A program made the translations under genes and the position numbers. Positions 1-14,100 of a stretch of DNA of 64,000 bases are shown here, piece by piece. The stretch comes from Pocillopora verrucosa (taxonomy: Eukaryota; Cnidaria; Anthozoa; Scleractinia; Pocilloporidae), in NCBI RefSeq assembly GCF_036669915.1, contig NC_089313.1:14587940-14651939 (forward strand), written 5' to 3'. Position 1 is the stretch's first letter. Every line of letters begins with the position of its first letter. The notes below the pieces were generated by a model. The model searched no databases. It was not told the origin of the DNA and saw only the letters and a list, made by a program, of their open reading frames with translations.

Positions 1-212
1 TGTTATAATCATGTTTTTAAAAATGTTGATTTAGAAATAGAAGAATCTGGATGTTGTTTTTATTCTCAGCAATACAATATGGCTAAAATAAATAATCATC
101 CCTTTTTTCACGGTGAAGCCACTTCATGTAGGTAAAGCTAGTCTTAATGGTGGAGACATCCCATAATCTACATCCAAAGTGACTAGAATACATCTTAAGA
201 CACACTTAACAT

Positions 213-418
213 TTTAACCCCCAAGAGTGACCAGCATCTAGTTTCTCCATACAATATTAGTCACAAATCAAACATTAACATCATGAGATTAGAGGAAATG
301 ATCACCAACTAAAGTAGTTCTTGATTGTGAAACAAATTCTCCTTGTCAGCACCTCAGAAAATGTATAGAGAACACTATGGAGAATATAGATGTTGGTTTT
401 AGTGTGTTGAAGGCTAAT
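213..418 (-). mobile_element. piggyBac-like MITE, family A, reverse
   Basis: The segment matches the family A consensus in reverse orientation: CCAAGAGTGACCAGCATCTA near its left end, then GATCACCAACTAAAG, AAATTCTCCTTGTCAGCACC and ATGGAGAATATA. The right TTAA end is eroded. It lies in the intron upstream of the first visible ZNRF3 exon. Nothing else is recognised in 1-554. Confidence 0.75.
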
Positions 419-554
419 TATGAACCATAGGTTTTTAACCATCTTTAGGGATTAGATCATTTGCCTGGGATATCTTATTAACCCTTTAGTTAATTAGAAT
501 CAGCTTAAAATATAGTTTTAATTATTAACCATGTTATTTGATTCTTTGAATTAG

Positions 555-4193
<3,639 letters not shown>

Positions 4194-5047
4194 AAACAGC
4201 TGTCCGCCAGAAACAAGGTCTTTGATCGCCTCGAGACTCTCCACAGAAAACCGTCACTTTCGATTGTATTTGACACCAGTAGTAAGAACAAAAAAAAATA
4301 TTTGTACGTTGACTTTTTACCAGGCGACTTGACTTACATATATAGAGAGGTGGTTTAAATGAGTCACTGCAATACAGATAAATTTAATTATTTTTGAATT
4401 TGCGAACCCTTGGCTCGATGCAGTAGACGAGGGTCAAGTCTACCCTTGGGTACACCGATGGAGATTGATTTCACTAGTGCATATTTACACTACCCACTCC
4501 CCCAGTGCAGCAAAATTGTCACTCCGATGATTTTTTCGATCAGTTACGAGCTTTTCCGCCTCCCTTCGGCCAAAGTCCCTCAGGACTACCAATTACTCAA
4601 TTACTCAGGACTTTTTTTGATGCTTAATGGAAAAGTTGACCCGGAACAATGGGCCATTTCTTGATACGTGTGGCGGGGAATGGATTACTTATACTCTAAC
4701 AAAGTCCTGTCGTGTAGATGTTAGCTGTTTGATTATGATTTCCTAAAATGTCTGTTCCACATTTAACACACTTTTTTTCATATCTACTTTTATCCCCAGC
4801 CGACATGTTAGATGTGTCACAAGAAGACATAGTTTGACGCACTACACGAATGATACCAGCGGTGAAATGAGGACAAGGTTGGCTGTGCCTGAAACAGAAA
4901 AAAAGAAAATTTATTTGCGAAACGCTTATTTGTAAATATACAGAGAGTACTCTTGGACTATAAATCTATTTTCGGAGTTTTTTTTTCCTGATCGAGCTTA
5001 TTTAATAGATTGAACATTGACAAAACCGAATTGCTTGTATGGAAATA
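4194..5047. other. Intergenic, probable 3' UTR of the ZNRF3-like gene
   Basis: No conserved coding segment was recognised. Short open frames here lack exon-like borders. An AATAAA at about 5044-5049 could be the poly(A) signal of the upstream gene, which would give a 3' UTR of about 850 bases. This is inference only. Confidence 0.3.
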
Positions 5048-5235
5048 AAGATATACTTTGCCTTAAATCCAGCGATCCCGAATTAAATTCTTATCTCAAT
5101 CCCGTGATCCCGACGGTTTATATCAGCCAATCCCGATCCCAATTATAAATCTCGCTCCCTTCTTACTTTAAATTCCCGGATCCCGGCCTTTAAATAAGCC
5201 CAGTACCGGATCCCGAAAAACCTATGGGGGACCCT
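5048..5235. repeat. Interspersed repeat with iterated (G)ATCCCG motifs
   Basis: ATCCCG or GATCCC recurs roughly every 15-40 bases: GCGATCCCGAA, GTGATCCCGACG, CAATCCCGATCCC, CCGGATCCCGGCC, CCGGATCCCGAAAA. It ends in CCTATGGGGGACCCTCC. It looks like a dispersed invertebrate repeat containing degenerate internal tandem units. Class unknown; no coding capacity. Confidence 0.5.
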
Positions 5236-6296
5236 CCATCCACGCACATATGATTCTCTCTCATCAACAAGGTGAGAGACTGGGACTTGTATCTCTGTTT
5301 TGCACAAGGTTTATAGATGATTTACCGTAATTTTTCAAAATGAATGTCGCTCTTGAATAAATACCACGGCGTTGTTAGACGTTACTAATGACATAAGGTG
5401 TGGAGCGTTTCTTCTCACGCCGGAAAGTATGATGCCTTGCGCAATGCAAGCCGGTGAGAGGTTTGCAAGGGGTCTGGAACTGATAATGAGGAGCAACACC
5501 CCAGAAAACCTCTCCCCAACTCGACTCAAATCGGTAGAGGAACGCGGGTCCTGCAGCACTCGTAACAAGGGCCTTCTCGCAGGGTACGTAATTATTTGAA
5601 AATAATAAAAACTTGAGTCGACTCATTCACTCTTAACCTGCAGGTAAAGTTAATTTTGATGACTAAAAACCTCAAACCTCGCCTCACCAAATTCTTGGCA
5701 ACTTTCATTACATGTAGATATGGAGTACTAGGGATATCATTTAATGAACATCACAGCACTTTGATATTAGACTGTTAGGTAAATCTATCGAAATGACTGA
5801 AAGTAATTTTTTGATGGACACTGTTAACAGGCCATGTTATCCAACCCATTGAGAACTGTGACACACTTTCACAGGTGCTAGCCAGAGAAAGTCAGTGCAA
5901 TACAAAAAATACAAACAATACAACACATATCTCACTGTTATTTATTGAATTATTTACAACTACTGTATGAGTGGAAATTTGATAAGTTATGATGCCATGT
6001 CACTTTACACCACTAGTACACAATTTGAGTGCCTTATTGACCTAGTGCCCTTCATTCATTATACAATAGTTTTGATTGCCACAATTTATACTGTCAGTTA
6101 AAACAGCCTCCACACCTTAACTCTGTGTTACAAGTAATTGTTAAGTTTTTCTTATCTCCCAACTCAATATACCCTCTTACACACAGCATGATCAACCAGA
6201 AAATGATGTTTGTTATCATCTTTTCTTCACATATGAACCAAATGAGTCACAAACAGTATTTGCGAGTCCTTTATCAATCATTAAAATGGTACACTA
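5236..6296. other. Intergenic, no supported gene
   Basis: At 5335-5626 a locally GC-richer segment is open in several frames on both strands (75-83 codons each), but no reading resembles a known protein and no splice-bounded exon could be defined. From 5630 to 6296 the sequence is AT-rich with nothing recognisable. Confidence 0.4.
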
Positions 6297-6545
6297 TTGA
6301 GCCCTTTAAAATTTAGAGTTAAAAAACCAAAACCGTAGTAATCACAACCACCAATCAGAGGAAAGGTAAACACCTTTAAGAGCCAATGAGAACTCAAAGT
6401 AAAACCAAACTGAATTAAGAGCAGGAATTTGTTGTGCATCTGGTGGTTGAGAGAATGGCTCAAGTTTTCTAGACCAATAACAGAGCAAAGTAAAGCAAAA
6501 CCAGTGCAATCCCTGATTACTTTTGACATTCAGTTGAAAAATGTG
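6297..6545. mobile_element. MITE-like element, family C
   Basis: About 250 bp. The right end is GACATTCAGTTGAAAA; the interior carries GACCAATAACAGAGCAAAGTAAAGC and GCAATCCCTGA. The same arrangement occurs at 44877-45150 and 54563-54833, and more weakly at 24590-24775. The best-preserved copy (54563) has matching inverted ends, TTTTCAACTGAGTGT and ACACTCAATCAAAA type. It is probably a non-autonomous DNA element. It sits in the 3' flank of GOSR1. Confidence 0.6.
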
Positions 6546-6848
6546 CAACATATGTAGCTTGCTGATGACAATAATGAGGGCAATAATACCCTGATTGCAT
6601 TTCCCTTTTGGTGAAGTTCATCTTTGTTGGTTCTTGCCACTTAAATTTCTTTCTTTCTTTCAATTCTTGTTGGAATGCAGGCATACAATGATGATAATAT
6701 GTTGGGATGATCACAGACCCCACTAATCCAAGTTTCATCATTCGTGTTGCCATAAATTAATCAAAATCAGCTAGGATTTAAGGATTGTTGTTCGTCTCGG
6801 ACATAGCTTCAGATCATTGCAAATCAAATCCATAGCACTGATAAGTAT

Positions 6849-9800
6849 TCATCCGAGGGCATAAATGAGCATTAGAATGATGCATATGGAGATAACACTA
6901 GCCAGTATAATAGAATCTCGTCTTTTCCTGACATTTATACGCTGAATTAAACTATTAAGAGCAGGAAAACGAGCTAAAAAAGACGTTAAGGATAGCAAAG
7001 TACAATCATCACTCAAGAGAAATCTCTTGTTAGCACCTCTTTTGGTGATAATACTCATAATAATATTGATAATAATTATAAGATTTTTCACAAATGTGTC
7101 TGGGGTCTCAACTTGTTTGAACCAAAAATATAGGATAAAAAAACCAAGACATTTCTTAGTAATGTCCATGGCAATAAACAAAAGCCAGCCTATCTTTCAA
7201 AGGGAGGCAACTTAGGATCACATTCATTGATAAAAATATCAGAAATACCAATATAAACTGAATAATAAAAAGGATACTAGTGACAGCACTTAATCGGCTG
7301 GTGACACCATGAAGAACACCTCTTTGACTCTGAAGATTTTCTTTGGTGGCCAATGCAACACTACAGTTCACAGAAAAAAAAATGGTAAGATTGAAAAATT
7401 AATAGATTAGCAACACAGGAGAAACTAATTCACTACCCTGTAATCCTTGCAGGGTATCACAAAACATAAGCAAACAAAAGAAAGCAGAAAAGTCATTTGG
7501 AAATTGCTCGATAGTAGATAATTATTGATCCTTTACATCCTAACCATTGCTATGCATATTCTCCATACAGTTCTCCTTCATTTCCTAAGGTGCTGATATG
7601 GAGAATTTGTTTGACAATCAAGAGCTGCTTTACTAGGTGATCATTTCCTTATTATTGCGACCTTCATGTTTGATTTGGGGTGATATTGTAAGGACAAATT
7701 TGATACTAGTTGCTCTAAGGAGTTAAAAGGTTAAAGCAGTTAAGTTTTAATAGTTCAAAAATAAAAATAAAAAAATTCTTGATATTCACTGCCTTGAGGT
7801 GATATAAGGGGTATACTGGAACTGTAAGAAGAATTGCAAACAGAAGTCAAAACAAAACTTACCCTATCACGTCATCTGCAAGTCGATCTGAACTAGGATA
7901 TAAATCAAAGAAAGAGTTAGTGTTTTCTCTTTGAAGGTAAAAGTTGAGAACAGGAAATCTCCAGGTTCCTTAACATGTAACCCAACTCAACTTTTCCTTA
8001 AAAAAAGTGTGGAACCTAACTTGTAATAATGAAGCAAGTTTAACTGTCTAAACTTGGAGCAAACTTGCTGCTAACTCCCAAAACATAAACAACCTTCAGC
8101 ACCAAAACAGTATACATACTTTCTAATATGTTCATTTTCTTTTAGGTAGAGGTCTGTTCTTCTGTTCATTCCAGTCTTGTATGCACTATCACAACATGCA
8201 AAAAAACATAGATAAAACATTTGCATTACCACTATTTGAAGTGACTCTCAAACATGTTAAGGAAAATCCATTTAAAGCCAATTTAACAAACAGTAGGAGA
8301 GTTGTTACACCCCAAAGGTTAGTATGGCTGGTAGGCTTGTTTCCTGCCCATGAATAAGTATTTTTATGAACAGCTGACTCTGGAAAGCTGATTTTCTATT
8401 TAACACTAGACTCTCCTTGACAGAAGTCAATTACAACCAACAGACGATGATTGACAAGTTTAGAACATTAACATTTTCAATGAATCAAACAAAAAAGCCT
8501 TGCTTTACCAAAGACAAACAAAGCCATTGGACCACACTAATTGCATCTTTGAGGCCACATTACTGCCAAACTGACACGTGTTTCCACAAACAAGAGTTAA
8601 AACACAGGATGTTAAAGATGACTTCAGACCCAAGTCATCCAGGAATCATTTTTGAACCATTAACCCTTTACACACTGACATCTGTATGCTTATTCTCCAT
8701 ACTGTTTTACACACATTTCTCAAAGTGCTGACAAGGAGAATATGTATAACAATCAAGAGCTTCTTTAGTTGAAGATCATTTCCTTCATTCTCTTCACCCT
8801 TAAGTGTGATTGAGGGGTTATGCTGTAAAGAGAAATTAGATGCTAGTCACCCTAAGGGGTCTAAAGGTAAAAGGGTGACCAGCATCTACTATTTCCCTGC
8901 AATATCACATGTACATATAACTCAAACATTAAGGTCATGAGAATAAAAGATATGATAGCAAAATATAGAAGATCTTCATTGTTAAACAAATCCTCAGTGT
9001 CAGTGCCATACAAAATGTTTACAGGTTAGTATAGAGAACATCCATTCTGATGTTAGGTAAAGGGTTAAGAACTACCATCACCCAAATGATCACGTTTGAT
9101 CACTTATTCTTCAAATTCTGGCATTTTAGAAATGAAAGTGGACTTTAACATACAGGGAAGGATGATGTAACACAGGCCTGATACATAAGTACATGAGCTC
9201 TTACTTGATATTTCTGTGGACAGATCCCAATAAATCTTCTCTGTCTCTGAAAGCCTGGATATTAGCCTAGGATAACAATATTAATAGGGAAATTTTCAGA
9301 AAGATTACATTTTTCTCAGAGTCTAAATAAGATGAAGCATTTATCTTCTCAGCTGCAACATGAAAAACAACTTAAAATGCTTGAATGTCTCGAAGTGAAT
9401 CAGCCAATTGAGCCAATCAGAAAAAGTGACAAAGTAAATGTAAAAAAAAAACCAATAACAATTCTAAGTTAACAAAGGCAAACTTCCCAAAGTGCAAAAA
9501 GATGCTGGCAAACAAGTTGTAGATGGTTTCAGTTTTGCACTTAATTGATTAAGAAAGAAGCACAAGTTTTCTGGAGCTATCACAGTGTGAATTCACAAAA
9601 GCCAAAGCAGTATTGGATCACTTCCAACACTAAAATGAAACTTGCCTTAAATGAGAGATTTCAATAAGTACAGGAATGATTTATAGACCTCATCCAGAAA
9701 GGTCTAGGGTCAAATCCAATTCAAAGCAAATAATGTACAGTACCTTTGTTTTTGAAAATTCATGTGAGTAACCCTGTAGAATATCCCTATGTCTCTGTAA

Positions 9801-10908
9801 TGTGTGGAGCTGTGTGGCATTAGGTTGGCCCAAGTTGAAGCCGGCAGTATATTCAGCCATTGAGTCATTGACTTCTGTCAACTGCAATTAAACAAATTAA
9901 GATTTCTAGAAGCTACACACAATCCATTAAATCTGTCTTTACTTATCATGCTTGCAGAGTTTGTCTACACTTCCATTTAGTAAACAGTATTTTCTCCCTT
10001 TCACTTTGAGTCAAAGGGCCAGAGGCCGAGATAAGGTTAAACAATAAAAGTAAGTAGTTTACAATTGTTGTGTTGATTTCCATTCAAAAAAAAAAAAAAG
10101 TAAAAATTTTATAATAATTTGTATTTCTTTCAAATAAAAAAAATAATTATTTGTACATAAAGGGAAATTTCTTAGACTTCTGAGTGTTTCGATGGTGGGA
10201 TAAAGGATGATGTTGGCCAATGGAATAGGAATATTGAGAACTAATATTACATAACCTAGAAAAAAAATCAAAGCTATAAAATATAATATTGAATTGTCTG
10301 CGATATCGCTAACGAAGACAATCCTTGCAACGAAGACAATTCTTGCAACGTCACCACAGCAACTAGAAATTCAGTAATTGCTTACATTAAGTTATAATTA
10401 TTCATGACCATATGGATACCCTCCAATAGCTGATATTTATAAAAAACATCTGACTCATTTCAAAATCAAATGAAAAACTTACCTTGGATAAAAGTTGTTC
10501 AATTTCAAGTCCCATAGTTTCAAAAAGTCGTTCACTCGATGAACTGTTTAAAAGCGGCGATGTATCCGAACTACAAAGGAAAAAACAGTGAATAAGACAT
10601 TTTGTGAGACTCTAGAGTCTGTTTGTATCCATTTTATAACAGTTACCTCTCTTTATAGCCATCACGCTGACTGTAGTTTGTTCCTAATTTGCTGAAGGAG
10701 ACAAGTTTCAAATCTATTTCGTTTTCAAGCTGTCGCGCTTTCTTCCTCAATTCTGCGAAGAAAAGATAAAATATCACTACAAGAATGCAAAAATTACGGT
10801 CGTACTTTTTCAAAGGATAGATTAGCTCTACATCAAGATTAAAACATCCCAGAATTACAAAGAAAAACGCAAACCTTCCCATCTAGTTGGAGTGATTGAG
10901 GAAGCCAT
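6849..10908 (-). CDS. GOSR1: Golgi SNAP receptor complex member 1 (GS28)
   Basis: Nine exons, in transcription order: 10875-10908, 10647-10752, 10483-10570, 9744-9881, 9205-9266, 8120-8185, 7863-7892, 7278-7360, 6849-6973. All have GT/AG borders and joined phases give 243 aa (human about 250). The N-terminus MASSITPTRWEELRKKARQ leads into LENEIDLKLVSFSKL, as in GS28. HTLQRHRDILQGYSHEF and VALATKENLQSQRGVL are family signatures. The SNARE motif ends in NSLIQRINVRKRRDS, followed by a C-terminal membrane anchor (IILASVISICIILMLIYALG) with no lumenal tail: a tail-anchored v-SNARE. GS28 acts in ER-Golgi and intra-Golgi transport with syntaxin-5, Ykt6 and GOS-15. The start lies 250 bp from the divergent MYO19 start. 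Introns hold three MITE copies. Confidence 0.95.
7529..7734 (+). mobile_element. piggyBac-like MITE, family A, forward
   Basis: Contains CCTTTACATCCTAAC, ATGCATATTCTCCATAC, GGAGAATTTGTTTGACAATC, GGTGATCATTTCC and ends AGTTAAAAGGTTAA. It lies in a GOSR1 intron between the exons at 7278-7360 and 7863-7892. Confidence 0.8.
8660..8876 (+). mobile_element. piggyBac-like MITE, family A, forward
   Basis: Begins TTAACCCTTTACACACTGAC, continues through ATTCTCCATACTG, GTGCTGACAAGGAGAA and GAAATTAGATGCTAGTCACC. Its right end abuts and overlaps the reverse copy that follows. Confidence 0.8.
8868..9067 (-). mobile_element. piggyBac-like MITE, family A, reverse
   Basis: GGGTGACCAGCATCTAC starts the reverse copy, which continues through AACATTAAGGTCATGAGAAT and ends GATGTTAGGTAAAGGGTTAA. 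Together with 8660-8876 it forms a tail-to-tail inverted pair of about 400 bp in a GOSR1 intron. Confidence 0.8.
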
Positions 10909-11158
10909 GTTTTCCGCATCATCGAACATAACTACAACTCGCTAAGCATCTTGGATACATGATACGTATCACTTTTGTAGTTAGCCGCTGCGCAAGCTGT
11001 TGTTTGACTGCCGGCTTGAATACCTTTGGCCAATCAAAACTCACTAGTTATCCACGGTTCGAAATTTGAATGAGAGTTCCATAACATTAAGTTATTTTTC
11101 TATAAATTTCGCGATCAGCTGTGTTTACTGTTCTGTTCGCCGATTAGTTAATGCGAAT
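10909..11158. promoter_or_regulatory. Bidirectional promoter GOSR1 / MYO19
   Basis: The 250 bp between the two divergent start codons must hold both promoters. Visible candidates are a CCAAT box at 11030-11034 (GGCCAATCAAAA) and a TATAAAT at 11101-11107, 58 bases upstream of the MYO19 ATG. Function is inferred from position and motif only. Confidence 0.6.
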
Positions 11159-11162
11159 ATGA
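11151..11162 (+). promoter_or_regulatory. Minimal upstream ORF overlapping the MYO19 start
   Basis: ATGCGAATATGA encodes three codons and a stop in a different frame. Its last four bases, ATGA, contain the ATG of MYO19. Such an overlapping uORF could permit termination-reinitiation or reduce initiation. Seen directly; the effect is inferred. Confidence 0.4.
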
Positions 11163-14100
11163 AGGTAAGTATGTCATAAATACATGTCATAGGTACTGTC
11201 AGGATCGCTGCAGAGAGTTGACTACTGTGAAAGCCGCTCTTTCATATGCGAGTGAACTTCGCTTTGAACTGAATCGAAACATTTAATCTCATTCAAGTTA
11301 AAAGCTTTTGATTTGACTTGATTTCCTTTTCCATGGTGATCTTGCTCCTCATTAAAAATTGGTTACATTTACACTTAAATTAAGAGTCTCAAAATATGTC
11401 ATGGCAGTGAAGAAATCTTATTTTAAGAGCGATTTCTGAGACAAAAATACCGAAAAGTCTCATGTAACTGTAAATCACTGGACAACCTGGATAAGTTGAT
11501 GACTTTGCGAGAGTTTCCTTTCAAACAGTTTTATTTTATTTTCAGGTATTGGAAAATTTAACTGCAAATAAGCCGGCAGAAAGGAAAAAGGATGGTTCAT
11601 TTGAAGAGTCTTTCCATAAAAGAAATAAAGAAGAAAACCTTGCTTTCCAAAGCATCATTGGCGATTTAACCTCACTGAGTCCTCTGAATGAAAAAACAGG
11701 TTTGAATCACATTCTCTGTAGAAGCCTAGTGCTCTCTAATGCCCCAAAGTCTTCGCATCTTGTGAATCTGAAGCGATTTTGTTAAGTAGCTAGTAGCCAT
11801 TAAATCGTAATTAATAAATAAATAAACCAGTGAGTCATTTTTTTCTTTCCCCCCTCAAGGTGTTCTTTCCCATCATTTCTTTACAGATATTTGCCGCTCA
11901 ATGAGGTCATGGTTTTGACACTCCCTGGGTATCATTTTAAGATGCATTTCCTTCAATGCAAATGGGCCTTAAAGCATTAAATTAAAATTATGGAACAAGG
12001 CTTTAAGCATCAGCCTATTTCTAGGGCAGGGTAACATTTTGAGTGAAAATTCTCTTTAAAAAGGGATCCACATCTAGAGACTTATATTGGTATGTACCTT
12101 CCCAAATATACCCAAGTACCTGCTTCATATTTTCTCCCTGATAACTTAAAACTTTCCAATTTCCATTGTAGGTTGGAGTAGGGTCAAGTGTAATTTGTGC
12201 AAATGACTTTCAATATCAATTTTTCACCTACTGCATGAGAATATTCCTGAACAGTGCAGTCTAAACACTCAAGTCTTAATCAGAAGCACTATCACTGACA
12301 ATAAGAACTGTGGCTGTCTGAGCCTAATGCTCCCAATTTCTTACAAGGATCAAACATGTGAACCTATAGACATATGTCAGATTCTCAACAATACTGGAAA
12401 GGCTATGTGAGCATGTAGACTATCATGTCCTACCAGTATATTTATTTGTTGTGCAACCTGAGATTCGGCAATTTTACAAAAAATGGTAAATTTTAACTGT
12501 GGTCAAATGTGCAAAATGAAGAAATGTAGCTGCAGTTAGAGTAACAGCGATGTCATATGATATCCAAGTGAAAATTACTTCAACTTAGGCTGTTAAATTA
12601 CCTGTCAATGTCACTGAAACCGAACCATTTCAGTACGCACCCTCACCTGGATACTCACAAGTCCAATTGGATTTTTCGTGGCTCAAACTGCATTAACTGG
12701 TAAATTGGTTTAACAATATGCTTCAATTTTCTACCTTTAATGTTTACATCATTCACAAGTAACTGTCAATTTGCATGGGTTTTAGCTTTTGTCCGAGGGG
12801 ACTCTTCAACCATCACATCCCCACCTTGTTTTCTTATGGGTTTTAAGATTTACATGACATGGAAAGTATTATATGTTATGCAAGAGATACTATGATTAAG
12901 TATTAAATACCATTTAAAGATAGGTTTTCCATTTAACTTACTCATAGCGGCAGACTCATAGCCCAACATGAGATCACAGAGAGGTTAGTGATTCCTCTTG
13001 TTATGAGTCATAACACTTTGAATTCTTCTCATTGATTGCAGTGCTCCAGGTGATAGAAGCTCGTTTTCAAACAGGCAAATTTTACTCTTGGGCAGGTATG
13101 TCATCACATACTGATATCACTAAGAATTTCCATTCTTTACCTGTTCAACTTTGAAATAATATCACTAGCTCACCTGATGCCTAGGCATCACTTTTATTTC
13201 AATGTACCAGCTCTCAATTTTTTTCAACCAGCTTACATAAAAGGCCATAAAACCTGTAGAACATCCCTCTGAGAGTTTTTGATGTGGGACATGAGACTCT
13301 CTGCCCTATATTTTCCACTTTGCGAAGCTTCCATAAGGTAACGACTGATATTTTAATCTGATCCACAGGTGTTCCACTCATTGCAGTCAATCCATTCCAA
13401 AATGTTGCAGATCTCTATGACAGTGCAACGGTTGAGAAATACAAGAGAATTGGGCCAAGTGAAATAAAGGTTAAGGATCCAACACTTTGCACATCTGCTG
13501 CGCTACATGAACTATTTGAAAAAGAATCGTGGAGCTCCTTGATCAAAGCACACATGCGGAGCCCCATGGTTAAGAAAATATGGTAACCTTCAAAGCCAAG
13601 AAAATTTGGTAGTCACGTAATAACATCATCGATAAGTCGCAATGCGAGCACAGTGCGAGACAATTATGTTGCAACCTGTGGGAAATTTAAATAATAAATA
13701 AGCGAGGGGCAGGAATTACTTAACTATTAATAGTGCTCTTTGTTTCTGCTCGGTCGAAACTACGTTTTTGCAATCAAGTAAATTGTACAGTTAGTCAGGC
13801 AACCTAAGGCATATTATATGATGTACTAATTTGATCGTATATTTCATTGAAGGAATGCCCGCCTCATATATTCGCCATTGGTCAGAAAGTGTATTGCGAT
13901 CTCAGGAGAGATATGGAAACCAAGAACCAGTCCGTTATCGTCAGTGGCGAGAGTGGCGCGGGAAAGGTTAGTAGAGGGAGTGGAATGGAAGTGTTTAAAA
14001 TAATTGGAATACAGTTATTTACAAGCTTTATTATTTTTGCAGACATGGACAACACGAAAACTTATGCATTTCATAACTGATTTGACGAATTCGAGGTAAG

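Noticed and set aside
8417..8731. 104-codon + strand frame
   Set aside because: It extends into a family A MITE and lies within a GOSR1 intron on the opposite strand; no recognisable protein.
13470..13585. 38-codon in-frame extension of the MYO19 exon ending at 13469
   Set aside because: The extension has no similarity to myosins. A GT at 13583 would join the next exon out of phase, whereas the donor at 13469 gives the correct [11 protein letters not shown] junction.
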